In this document: one piece after another, positions 17,278-26,470 of the stretch
How positions within the stretch are numbered: position 1 is the stretch's first letter
Layout of the letters: each line of letters starts with the position of its first letter
Assembly: GCF_014698845.1 (NCBI RefSeq)
Contig: NZ_JACJTV010000026.1
Location: 1-64,000, forward strand
Source: Coleofasciculus sp. FACHB-1120
Lineage (GTDB): Bacteria; Cyanobacteriota; Cyanobacteriia; Cyanobacteriales; FACHB-T130
Length of the DNA: 64,000 nucleotides
Direction: 5' to 3'
Translations under genes and position numbers: made by a program
Notes under the pieces: model-generated
Database searches by the model: none
Told to the model about the DNA's origin: nothing
What the model saw: only the letters and a program-made list of their open reading frames with translations

Positions 17278-18714
17278 CTAGGCAGAAACTTCAAACACAT
17301 CTCGAACGGAATTAGCTTTCACTCCCATCTCGGTTCTGAGTTCGATTTCATAGGTTCCGGGAGCAAGATTTTCTAAAGTCGCTTTCCAATGAGAGCCGTT
17401 TTCTTGCAAACTGACCTCTATGGGTTCGCTGTTTGAAGTTTTAGAGTTGATTCGAGCCACTAATTTCTCGCTTGATTCCTCTGCGTTGATTAAATCAGCA
17501 CGAATCTCAACAGGTTCGTTGGGTAAATAAAAATCGTCAATTTCTAATCTCAAAGCAACAGGTTCTTTCTCTGTTGGAACTTGTTCCGGGCCTCTAATAT
17601 TTGACGAATCGAATTGCATTTGCAACAGTCGCTCATAAATTTGTTCCAGTACCGCTTTGTTGGCTTGCAAAGCACCGTGATGTTCTGGGATAAAGGTGTT
17701 GTAGTAACCCATGTTGGACATTTCTAGAGGAATTGCCGACACACGGGGAACGGTGTCATCCCCATTAGCTAGATAATCTGGAATACCGGCCGGAGGAATG
17801 TTAGTGACTTGAAGTTTGCCATCTTTGAAAGTCGCTGACTGGTAGGTTAGCTGACCCGTACCCACAAAGGGAACAAGGACGTATCCGTGCTTTTCCCAAT
17901 CCTTATCTTTGCGATTTGCTTCGGCTGAAGTGCGAATTTCTTCGTGAAATTTTCGGGCTGCTATTACACGAGATAAATCCAAGCCGGGGAGAAAATCAAC
18001 TTCTGCTAGCCGAGAATACCCATCTGAAGTTTGCAACATGGGGTAGACGGGTAGTAGTTGATAAACTGAGGTGAAAGAGCGCAAGACGTGGGTAAAATCA
18101 ACGAAAGCTTTTTTGTAGCCCTCGACAAGGGATGAAATTGCATTTACCGAACCTCGGTATGGCGTACCAAAGGTAAACAGTGCTTTGCAATCTCGCCATC
18201 CTCCCAAGACTTCGAGATAGTAGCGGCTGACTAAACCCCCCATGCTATGAGCGAGCAGGATAACTTGTGCATCTTCATAGCCAGATTGTTCTCGCCACTT
18301 TTGCAGTTTATCGTCGATAAATGCTTTGAGTTTTTTTGCAGAAACGCGGTTATCTCGCCGCCAGTCGTAGGGAAATTCGTAATAGTTGATTAAGTCTTGG
18401 TTATGGGGAGATGCTGGGTAAATTCTGAACTTACCGTTGAGGAGAAGCTCTCTTAACTTTGTATAACCGTCGATGACTTTGGCGAGTCCGGGTACAAGAT
18501 AGAAATCTTGCATGACAGAGGTTGCGGTAATGCGATCGCCTAAATTATCAACGCTTGGCTCGTCGTTTTTCAGGAGCAGAGATTCCGGTGAATTCAGTGA
18601 ATTCCAGAATGATTTGCCTGAAATTGCCCAGACATCCTGCCCGTTTTTTTGGAGGGTGCTGCCCATAATTCCGGGCAGTAAAACAATCATATCTTTAAAA
18701 TCAATTGCTGACAT
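17278..18714 (-). CDS. LCAT/PGAP1-like lipase or acyltransferase with Ig-like C-terminal domain
   Basis: 478 residues. Residues 1-370 have the lecithin:cholesterol-acyltransferase-like alpha/beta-hydrolase pattern: oxyanion-region LLPGIMGS, EFPYDWR, nucleophile in AHSMGG (S157), Asp in GDDTVP (D320), His in PEHHGAL (H345/346). About 390-478 is a beta-sandwich, probably Ig-like. Such enzymes hydrolyse or transfer phospholipid acyl chains. There is no signal peptide, so it may act on the inner face of the membrane. It lies 31 bases after the STAND-NTPase gene and is almost certainly co-transcribed. It is a plausible membrane-damaging effector; that role is inference. Confidence 0.85.
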   Translation of the reverse strand: MSAIDFKDMIVLLPGIMGSTLQKNGQDVWAISGKSFWNSLNSPESLLLKNDEPSVDNLGDRITATSVMQDFYLVPGLAKVIDGYTKLRELLLNGKFRIYPASPHNQDLINYYEFPYDWRRDNRVSAKKLKAFIDDKLQKWREQSGYEDAQVILLAHSMGGLVSRYYLEVLGGWRDCKALFTFGTPYRGSVNAISSLVEGYKKAFVDFTHVLRSFTSVYQLLPVYPMLQTSDGYSRLAEVDFLPGLDLSRVIAARKFHEEIRTSAEANRKDKDWEKHGYVLVPFVGTGQLTYQSATFKDGKLQVTNIPPAGIPDYLANGDDTVPRVSAIPLEMSNMGYYNTFIPEHHGALQANKAVLEQIYERLLQMQFDSSNIRGPEQVPTEKEPVALRLEIDDFYLPNEPVEIRADLINAEESSEKLVARINSKTSNSEPIEVSLQENGSHWKATLENLAPGTYEIELRTEMGVKANSVRDVFEVSA

Positions 18715-18745
18715 AGATAAAACTCTCTCTTTATCTTTTAGATCA

Positions 18746-21700
18746 CTATTTTGCTAGTTCATTTGAGGAATTCATATTTTTGGAATTCATCGTATCGTCA
18801 CTAGCAGTAATATGGTCACGTATTTGTTTCCATGTCCAACCTTTAGCAAAATATTCTGTATAGAAATTTAATTCATTAGGGGTGGCATTTCTATTTAATA
18901 GTTGTTGATAATTTTGGTTGATAATGTAATTTGCTTCTTCGCTAGCAGCAATATGAGCGCGTATTTGTTTCCATGTCCAACCTTCAGTTAATCTATTAGT
19001 ATAATAATTGATACCATCAGAATCAGCATTGCGCTTCAATATTTGTTGGTAAATTTTATGAAGCATAATTTGAGCCTTTGGACTTTGAGCAACAGATTCT
19101 CTAACTTGATATAAAGTTGCATTTTCTTCGTTTAAATCTAAAAAAAGTTGATAAAACTTTATTTCGCTTAAAGTAGCTTCTCTCTTTAAAACTTCTTTAT
19201 AGATTTTCTGGATATTTTTTTCATGATTATTACTTAAATTTAGCAATCCTATATCGTTTTCTTTTTTAGAAATATTATTGCACAGGTTTTTTTTCTCAAT
19301 CATTCGAGGATTGTTCTTTAAATAGTCATGCATCCAGTTGCAAGCATATTTTATTAAATTATCTAAGTCTAAATCAAACAAAATTAGCTCTCTATTTCCT
19401 CTAACAGCAGCAATAATTCTGCCATTGGGACTAAAGTTAACGCTAGAAAAATTGCCATTTATTAAAGTTATTGGTTGCTGATTATGTTGACTCCAAAATT
19501 TAATTCCTGCTCCAAGTCCAGCAGAAGCGATTGTTTCATTATCGGGACTAAAAGCAACTTTTTTAACATAGGAATTATTACCCATAAAAGTTTTAATATT
19601 ATCACCATTTAAATTCCAAAGCCTCACTGTACTATCTTGACTTCCAGAGGCTATTTTTTGTCCATCTGAGCTAAAGGCTATACTACTTATCTCTCCTTTA
19701 TGACCTATAAAATCGCTAAAAGTTTGATTAGTCAAATCTCCAAATTTAATTATTCTATCTTCTTCACTTATAAATGCCATTTTTTTGCCGTCATTTGGAG
19801 ATACAATCAAGTTGTTTATTCTTTGGGAATTTTTATTTTCATAAAAAACTTCTGTTTTTTGGCTCTTTAAATTCCAAGCTATAATTTTATTGCCACTATT
19901 ATAAAAAATTATATCGTTTTTAAAATTAAAACTCATGCTATCTATTGCCTTAGAAACAGATTTAAGTTTATGATTCTCGGAATTGGCTAGCTCCTGTACT
20001 TTTATATTGTCACCATCAGCTAAAGCAATAAGTTGATTATCATAACTAAATATTAAATTTTTTACGGAGTCTGTATTATTAATAAAAGATTTAATTAGAA
20101 AATTACTTTTAGGGCTATCAAAATCCCATATCCTAACAATATTATCGGAGCTAATGACAGCTATATTATTACCGTCTGGACTAAAACTAACTTCTTTGAC
20201 TCCATGTATATTATCTGCAAGAGTCAGGCGCTTATGTGGAATAACGCTCCAAATTCTGACTGTACCGTCCCAACTTCCAGAAACAATTTTTTGATCATCT
20301 GGACTAAAATTAGCACTCGATACTGGACCTTGATGTCCATGTATAGTGCTAAGTAGCTTCCCCTCTAAATTCCACAATTTAATTGTTTCATCATGACTAG
20401 CAGAAGCAATGATTTGACCGTTATGGCTAAAACTTACAGTCTCTACTCTTCCTTGATGTTTATGTTCAAAAGTAGTAATTAGATGACCATCTAATGCCCA
20501 CAATTTAATTTTTCCCTCCTCATCTCCAGAAGCAATGATTTGACCATTGGGGCTAAAACTAACACTCCAAACAGGGCTACTATGCTCACCAAGAACCCGA
20601 AATTGCCAATTATTTGCGTTCCATATATTAATTTTTCCACCCTCGCCAGCAGAGGCAATTAGTTGACCATTTGGGCTAAAAGTTACACTGTACACTTTTG
20701 AATCGTCTTCAAGAGTTTTGATTAGATTACCATCTGGCTTCCACACCTTGATAGTTTTGTCATGGCTACCGGATGCAATCAGCTTCCCATCTTGACTAAA
20801 ATTGACAGTTACTACCTTGTCTGTATGAGATCTAAAAGTTTTAATAAGCAGACGCTCTGCAACCCTCCAAATTTTGACTGTTTTATCATCACCAGCCGAA
20901 GCAATTAGCGTCCCGTTATTGTTAAAATCCATTCCCCATACATTTGTTTCTAAAGCATTATTGCTATGAATTAAAGCGCCAAATTGCTTACCATTTGCTT
21001 GCCATAACTTAACAGTCCCATCATCGCTACTAGATGCAATTAAGTTACTATTAGAACTAAACTTAGCAACTTTAACATATTTTTCATGCCCTACTAATTG
21101 ATTTTTTTCTCGAATTCCATAGATACTTTTTTCTAAAGCAACTATTACTTCAAGTGGAGCTTTCATTTTCAGGTTTTTAAGTATTATTGCTGACTCTAGG
21201 CTTGTTATCATTGCATCTAGTTTTTGGTTTTCATTTAAACGTATCTGTGAAGACTGGACTAGAGCTTCACTCTGAGATATAGAGCTTTTTCTAAACTGCA
21301 ATAAAGCGGCAAATATCAAAATTAATGCTATACTCAAAAATCCAAGCGTTATAAAAATAGTTCGACGATTTTGCCGCTCACGTCGTCCTAAGCTCAAATC
21401 AATAAATTTATTTTCGTTTTGACTAAAGCCACCTAAAACCTGATTAAATGTTGAGTTTTGCCTCAGTTCTAAAACCTGCTCTAACTTTGACCCACTCCAT
21501 AGTTCATCCTCAGATTTCTTAGTTTTCCACAGATTCATGTCGTGGTTGAGTCGATTGCGAATTGCAATAGATTCTCGATTTTCCTTAATCCAAGTATTTA
21601 AGGTTGTCCAAGAAGTTAGTAAAATTTCATGGGCAATATCTATCGTTGATTCTTGTAATTCAAGGGAAAGGTCACTCACTAACAATTTTTCATCAATCAG

Positions 21701-22879
21701 CTTTGCCAGTACCCGCTGCTCTAACTCATCATTAAATAGTGACTTCGCTGCCCTTCTGCGGACAGGTTTCCATTCGCCTCCCGACGCCACATCCTCGCCA
21801 ATATCAACCAACTTCAGGAAGATTCTTTGCGTTGCCAGTTTCTCCTCTGGTAACAGCAACTCATAAATCGTATCAACGTGCTTTTGTAACGCTCCCTGAA
21901 CACCTCCTAACTGACGATAGGTACTTATATTTAATGTTTGGTCTTGAATCGACCCAGTTTTAACTTCTGTTTCCCACAGCAAATCGAGGGTGTATTGTAA
22001 TAAAGGCAAATAGCCTGCTTGTCCCTGAATATCTTTAATGATTTCATCAACTAATCCTGATTCAAACACAACGCCATGATGAGCAGCAGGCTGTTCAATT
22101 GCCAACCGTAATTCATCGAGTTGCATTTCTGCAATCATCGGGCGATGTTTATCGGTTACTTTCACCAGTTTGGGATACGGACTTAATTTATCTAGGAAAT
22201 CTGCCCGCATCGTGGCGATGAGTTTGACGGAGTTCTGCTTGGTTTTATTCAATTGCACCAAGCTGTTGATAAACAGGTCGCGTTTCTCACTCAGAGTAGT
22301 AGTAAATAGCTCTTCAAATTGGTCGATTGCAATCAACCAATACTCATCGGGTTGTTTGAGTTGGGTAATGACTCGCTGGAGGGCATCGGCTTTAGCTTCC
22401 CTGGCAATTTGAGCGTCAGCTTGCTTATATTTACTTAGTAAACTGGCATATAAGGAGTCAAATGGGTCGCGATCCGGCTTGAACACGATTTTGACGAAAC
22501 GAGAACCCCATTTTTGAGATAACCAAGGAACTAAACCCGCTCGCACCACTGAAGATTTACCACTCCCACTCGCGCCCAAGAGTAAAATCAGATTGGTTTG
22601 TTCGAGTTCATTAACTAAGCCAGTTAAAAATTGATCTCGCCCAAAAAATAGGTCTTTATCTTCACAATCAAAGTTTTTTAAACCCTTATAAGGTGAAGTT
22701 TGGATGAATTCACGATTTTTGATATCTTCAATAGAAGATTGGATAATTTCCGTATGATTAAAGGTAACAACGCTATGCTGAAATATATCGCGTTCTCCCT
22801 GAGCAATTAAGCTTTTTTCAATGCTAGCTTTGTCAATATTGAGTTTTTGCTGGGAAGAGTTCGGTGACGGTTCATTCAT
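18746..22879 (-). CDS. STAND-type NTPase with transmembrane segment, WD40 propeller(s) and DUF4214 tail
   Basis: 1377 residues from the ATG of MNEPSPNSSQQ (AGGA upstream); an open extension to 22966 overlaps the CHAT gene and is unlikely. Order: short N-terminal segment with LIAQGERDI; nSTAND1-like NTPase (FFGRDQF, Walker A GASGSGKS at 102-109, Walker B LIAIDQFEELF near 186); one transmembrane helix (FITLGFLSIALILIFAALLQF, about 515-540); about 13-14 WD40 repeats (580-1160); three DUF4214 repeats (LKREATLSE, LKRNADSDGINYYTNRL, LNRNATPNELNFYTEYF). WD40 repeats usually sense, and STAND NTPases switch by oligomerising. DUF4214 after WD40 is unusual. The gene follows the CHAT gene by 44 bases. 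Confidence 0.9.
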   Translation of the reverse strand: MNEPSPNSSQQKLNIDKASIEKSLIAQGERDIFQHSVVTFNHTEIIQSSIEDIKNREFIQTSPYKGLKNFDCEDKDLFFGRDQFLTGLVNELEQTNLILLLGASGSGKSSVVRAGLVPWLSQKWGSRFVKIVFKPDRDPFDSLYASLLSKYKQADAQIAREAKADALQRVITQLKQPDEYWLIAIDQFEELFTTTLSEKRDLFINSLVQLNKTKQNSVKLIATMRADFLDKLSPYPKLVKVTDKHRPMIAEMQLDELRLAIEQPAAHHGVVFESGLVDEIIKDIQGQAGYLPLLQYTLDLLWETEVKTGSIQDQTLNISTYRQLGGVQGALQKHVDTIYELLLPEEKLATQRIFLKLVDIGEDVASGGEWKPVRRRAAKSLFNDELEQRVLAKLIDEKLLVSDLSLELQESTIDIAHEILLTSWTTLNTWIKENRESIAIRNRLNHDMNLWKTKKSEDELWSGSKLEQVLELRQNSTFNQVLGGFSQNENKFIDLSLGRRERQNRRTIFITLGFLSIALILIFAALLQFRKSSISQSEALVQSSQIRLNENQKLDAMITSLESAIILKNLKMKAPLEVIVALEKSIYGIREKNQLVGHEKYVKVAKFSSNSNLIASSSDDGTVKLWQANGKQFGALIHSNNALETNVWGMDFNNNGTLIASAGDDKTVKIWRVAERLLIKTFRSHTDKVVTVNFSQDGKLIASGSHDKTIKVWKPDGNLIKTLEDDSKVYSVTFSPNGQLIASAGEGGKINIWNANNWQFRVLGEHSSPVWSVSFSPNGQIIASGDEEGKIKLWALDGHLITTFEHKHQGRVETVSFSHNGQIIASASHDETIKLWNLEGKLLSTIHGHQGPVSSANFSPDDQKIVSGSWDGTVRIWSVIPHKRLTLADNIHGVKEVSFSPDGNNIAVISSDNIVRIWDFDSPKSNFLIKSFINNTDSVKNLIFSYDNQLIALADGDNIKVQELANSENHKLKSVSKAIDSMSFNFKNDIIFYNSGNKIIAWNLKSQKTEVFYENKNSQRINNLIVSPNDGKKMAFISEEDRIIKFGDLTNQTFSDFIGHKGEISSIAFSSDGQKIASGSQDSTVRLWNLNGDNIKTFMGNNSYVKKVAFSPDNETIASAGLGAGIKFWSQHNQQPITLINGNFSSVNFSPNGRIIAAVRGNRELILFDLDLDNLIKYACNWMHDYLKNNPRMIEKKNLCNNISKKENDIGLLNLSNNHEKNIQKIYKEVLKREATLSEIKFYQLFLDLNEENATLYQVRESVAQSPKAQIMLHKIYQQILKRNADSDGINYYTNRLTEGWTWKQIRAHIAASEEANYIINQNYQQLLNRNATPNELNFYTEYFAKGWTWKQIRDHITASDDTMNSKNMNSSNELAK

Positions 22880-22923
22880 CCTATTTAATGATCCTGAAAT
22901 AAATTTAGATAAATTTTCTTGAT

Positions 22924-24000
22924 TTAGGCAATTAATAAAAGACTTTTTGCTGCTACTCCTAGCCAAGGAGCTAACTTAGTAAAAACGGGTTCTAATTTTT
23001 GCCAAATATTTACACCAGATTGGGCAGTTTCGTTGGCTTCTTTGAGAACTTTACTCAGTTTTTGCAAGTTTTTGACAGCAAAATCTTTATCAGGTTCATC
23101 CTCTTGAATTTCTTCGGAGATGGTTTCAACATGATTCAGGGCTTTTTGTTTGTATTTCTCCGGCAAATCTGAGCTGATGACAATTTGTTCAATTTGTTTA
23201 ACTAATTCAAGAATTTCTGCAACGGTTAATGATTTCTCTAAGCTGCCGCTAGTAATTTGCTGGGTTTGCTTAATATCCCGTCCGGCTTGCCCGATTTGAG
23301 CATTAGAAATCTGCCCCCCGCTGAAGTTCATAGCTTGGGATGTGGTTTTTTGAGGGATAGGGGGAGAGAGTGCAATGGGGGGAGAGGGTGCGATCGCTTC
23401 TTTTGACTCTTCAGACTCTTTTATCCCAGAAAGAGAGTAGGCGCGAGGTCTGGCTTTGAGTTGAGGGGTTTCTGCTTCGGGAATTCCCTCTAAATCGATA
23501 GATGCACGACCAATTTCAAAACAGCGAGCGTAGGGTTCTCCTGCTCCCAGCGCATCGTAAAATCCGATGGAAAATTTGATAGCAGCTTCATCCCCAATGG
23601 GTCGATTCATACCAATAAGATAATCAATATATTCGTGAATGACTCGTGCTTGAATTTCGCTATAACAAGCATTGATTAAAACACACTCTATTTTAGTTTG
23701 GAATAGTTTAAATAGATGGGCTAAGGATTCGCTACTCACAAGTTTAGTTTGCCCTGAGTCATTTTCTAAAACGAGTCCTTCGGTTCCTACCCCATGCCCC
23801 GAAAAGTGAACAATCGCCGGTTGATAGTCTAATAAGGCACGTCGTAAGTCGTCCACTCGTACTGCTCCTTCGCTGACAATTTCAAAGCGATCGCGGTATT
23901 TTGCTCGTTTCAAAGTGGCTTGAATTTCTCTAACTTCGCGATCGAGGTGCAGCCTCGTGGTTCCCGGTGGATTAACAGATAAAATTAGAATTTTTTTCAT
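22924..24000 (-). CDS. CHAT-domain protein with C-terminal helical adaptor
   Basis: 358 residues. An N-terminal CHAT domain (1-170) opens with KKILILSVNPPGTTRLHLDR; the catalytic pair is intact in HFSGHG (H69) and NACYSE (C112). A Pro/Ser-rich linker follows, then a short segment NAQIGQAGRDIKQ (about 233-245), then a helical C-terminus ending in VFTKLAPWLGVAAKSLL. The QIGQAGRDI segment resembles short oligomer-forming or adaptor motifs found beside STAND and effector domains, and a related LIAQGERDI sits at the N-terminus of the next gene. First gene of the five-gene array. Predicted cysteine protease; substrate unknown. Confidence 0.88.
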   Translation of the reverse strand: MKKILILSVNPPGTTRLHLDREVREIQATLKRAKYRDRFEIVSEGAVRVDDLRRALLDYQPAIVHFSGHGVGTEGLVLENDSGQTKLVSSESLAHLFKLFQTKIECVLINACYSEIQARVIHEYIDYLIGMNRPIGDEAAIKFSIGFYDALGAGEPYARCFEIGRASIDLEGIPEAETPQLKARPRAYSLSGIKESEESKEAIAPSPPIALSPPIPQKTTSQAMNFSGGQISNAQIGQAGRDIKQTQQITSGSLEKSLTVAEILELVKQIEQIVISSDLPEKYKQKALNHVETISEEIQEDEPDKDFAVKNLQKLSKVLKEANETAQSGVNIWQKLEPVFTKLAPWLGVAAKSLLLIA

Positions 24001-24258
24001 GATTTTATTTCCATTTTTGCAAAATGTTCAAATAGCATCCGATGAATGACGATGTAGCCCCCCAACTTTTTATGAAAATATGTGTTCAGTTGCGTAGTTG
24101 AGGAACCGGGCATAATTCCAAGAAATATATTGACTGCAATAAATAATCAGTCTCAAAGTAAAGTGTTTAATACAAACTCCAATTTCTCCGAAAATTAATT
24201 TCACAGGTGCCCCAAAGATAGTTCTTCCAACAAATGTTGCAATTAAGTTGCTTGAATT

Positions 24259-24951
24259 TCATAATTTATTTTGGAGTGAATGGTGGCGATCGCAGTCCCT
24301 CACTATAGGCTGATCTTGCTTGGGGGGATTCGGTAATTGGACTTTGGCTTTACTCATCTCACTGAAACGGAGCATTACCAACTTGTAGAGTTTCAAGCAT
24401 TTCCTTAGAAGGAAAAGTATCAGAATGAATAGTGTCAGCAGCACGGCCAAGAAAGTAAAATAAGTCCAATTCCCAGACATTTTGTCGAGGATATGCCAAG
24501 GCAGAATAAAAATAGCTAGATAGGTCAACTTATGTAGTTTTTTCCAATAGTTTTTAAGCGTTTTGACACTTTCGTCGTTGGAAGTTACTGTCAATATTGT
24601 GAAAATTCCTAAAGTGGTTATCCCTTGAAAATAATGAAGATAGGTATGCCAATCAAGTAAGTTGATATGTCTTTCAAAAATTAACAGAACTCCATGATTC
24701 GCACCTAAGCAAAAAGCAGCAACACCAAGATTGCGACGATATTTGAGGAGCCACATCAAGGATTTGTTGCGCTTGATGGCTGGAACAATAGCCTTGAGCA
24801 AACTGGGGAGTAAGGTGGCAATGTAGCACAGCAGTGCTAAAAATCCAAGAATATTGGCAAGTGGCGCAGGATTGAGAAAAATTCCAATCAAGATTGTGAC
24901 GATGTAGCTAGCACAATACAAAGCTAAAAACATCAAAGCGTGTGGACGCAT
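24259..24951 (-). CDS. Ferric-reductase-like (YedZ/MsrQ-type) transmembrane protein
   Basis: 230 residues, about six membrane helices. Histidines expected to bind heme lie in paired helices: GANHGVLLIF, HTYLHYFQGI, and KLHKLTYLAIFILPWHIL. The pattern matches the ferric-reductase-like transmembrane domain found alone in cyanobacteria, which shuttles electrons across the membrane. A soluble flavin or molybdenum partner is not encoded alongside. The C-terminal ~35 residues are polar and cytosolic. Monocistronic by appearance. Electron donor and acceptor are unknown. Confidence 0.75.
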   Translation of the reverse strand: MRPHALMFLALYCASYIVTILIGIFLNPAPLANILGFLALLCYIATLLPSLLKAIVPAIKRNKSLMWLLKYRRNLGVAAFCLGANHGVLLIFERHINLLDWHTYLHYFQGITTLGIFTILTVTSNDESVKTLKNYWKKLHKLTYLAIFILPWHILDKMSGNWTYFTFLAVLLTLFILILFLLRKCLKLYKLVMLRFSEMSKAKVQLPNPPKQDQPIVRDCDRHHSLQNKL

Positions 24952-25148
24952 ACCTGCCTCCTCTTATTTACAGTGGTAGAAGCGACAAACAGAACACAGC
25001 TAAGCCGTTTTACCCAAATCGCCATTTTGGATGGACGGATTTAGGGATAATCTAGGTCGTTAAAGCAGTAAATCTGATGCCAAAATCGCCCTAACGCCAG
25101 AATGAAACAGCCTTGAAAATAGAAGCACTACAGACTGAAGAACTTGAG

Positions 25149-25475
25149 TTACACAGACTTAATGCTGTCAACTTCCGTCCCCGGCTTAACTTGCTCACTA
25201 CAGACAACGCGGAAATAATCTGCTCCACGATACTTGAGTCGGGCGATCGCTTGCGGTACAGGCTGTTTTTTGAGATACTGTCTGCGCCAAGGCACACCGC
25301 GATAAAAGCCAGCGATTTCTCCTTGTGTTGTTTCGAGATTAGAATGGCTTGATTGGTAGCAAATACCCCGATAGTGCATTTGCGTATTTTTAGCCTCCAT
25401 ACTGATTACATCCATCGGATGCTGATAGAGTAATTTCGAGACCGTAGCCTGGAGCGATCTCAAAGAAATGTCCAT
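25149..25475 (-). CDS. DUF4278-domain protein
   Basis: Up to 108 residues. The DUF4278 pattern is visible from about residue 33: MHYRGICYQ, then EIAGFYRGVPWRRQYLKK, VPQAIARLKYRGADYF. DUF4278 is a small cyanobacterial family of unknown function with repeated YRG motifs. The true start may be the internal ATG of MHYRG or of MEAKNTQ; the first 32 residues are not typical. The frame overlaps the cupin remnant upstream by 16 bases. Confidence 0.65.
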   Translation of the reverse strand: MDISLRSLQATVSKLLYQHPMDVISMEAKNTQMHYRGICYQSSHSNLETTQGEIAGFYRGVPWRRQYLKKQPVPQAIARLKYRGADYFRVVCSEQVKPGTEVDSIKSV

Positions 25476-25693
25476 GTTTGTCTGACTGAGTGCAGATGGT
25501 TCAGAAGACGGATTTCCTTAAGTTGACCTACTTCGGCAAAAAAAACCTTCCGACCAGCAGGTATAACCCAACACAGCATTTTTGCTGGCATAGCCCCAAT
25601 ATTTGTAAATCTGTAAAGCTGACCTTTTAAACAGTGGAGAAAATGAGTTGAAGCATGAAACTTAACATCCTTGTGACTGCTTTCCACAGTCAT
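25460..25693 (-). pseudogene. C-terminal remnant of a cupin protein
   Basis: The 77-codon frame contains LYRFTNIGAMPAKMLCWVIPAG then VFFAEVGQ, the C-terminal part of small cupins (quercetin-dioxygenase-like) common in cyanobacteria. The preceding GxxxHxH metal-binding half is missing, so the metal site is incomplete. The final 20 residues are also atypical. Probably a decayed gene. Confidence 0.55.
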
Positions 25694-25812
25694 GACTTCA
25701 ACTAAACAGATACAGCGCGATCGCTGTCTTTACAGCAATTGCCCTGACTTCAAGATGAGCGTGACAAGATCAGCGATCGCTAACTGCCAAGCAACTCTCT
25801 AACTCAGTTTTA

Positions 25813-26058
25813 TTAATGACACCTTAGCCAGTTGGAGGAGCAGAAAAAAGCGTTCGGTTTGCTCAAATTATCGAGCGTGGGTAGACTAAAACTGAAACGA
25901 TCGCTCGAAGAAGGCATAGATGAATGCTCTTGCCCATAATCAACCTTGCTAGCACCTAGCTTAGGCTCACTGCGAAGTAGAGCAGCACCAGATAATGCAA
26001 GAGTTCCAACAGTGATTAAAGTCGCTGAAGCAGCAACTGCACCAATACGATTCAACAT
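25813..26058 (-). CDS. Small exported hypothetical protein
   Basis: 81 residues from the ATG of MLNRIGAVAASATLI, chosen because AAGGAA lies 11-12 bases upstream and a signal-peptide-like segment (VAASATLITVGTLALSGAALL) follows at once. A longer frame to 26196 has no good start. The mature part is Ser-rich with two cysteines near the end (FFCSSNWLRCH). No family recognised. Upstream lie tandem CCTCATA(C/A)AAA repeats. Confidence 0.5.
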   Translation of the reverse strand: MLNRIGAVAASATLITVGTLALSGAALLRSEPKLGASKVDYGQEHSSMPSSSDRFSFSLPTLDNLSKPNAFFCSSNWLRCH

Positions 26059-26470
26059 TGTGGAAAATTCCTTACGATGGATAGAGTCAAAGCCTTTACG
26101 GTTTCTGCACGAAACGGCTGTTGCTTTGATGCTTCTCATCTTGTCAGATCGTTTCAGTTCTTCAAATCCATAAAACTCATATAAAACCTCATACAAAACC
26201 TCATAAGCTTGCGATGAGGAACGTGTAACTATGGATACTTTATAGCGTTGATTGCTTCGTTGAGCAGGATGAAATATTTGAAGAAATGCAGTTTCTTCTT
26301 AATGGGTTGCTTGTAATATTAGAACCTCCGGTTGTAAAGCCAAGGATTTTCTGGTTGCATTAAGAGGGATTGCTACAACACCCTTTCGTTATTGACATTC
26401 CTGTCAGAGGGTTTTGCACATTGACGTAGCGATCGCCGAACTATTAGGGGATATCATCAGGAGGTGCAGC

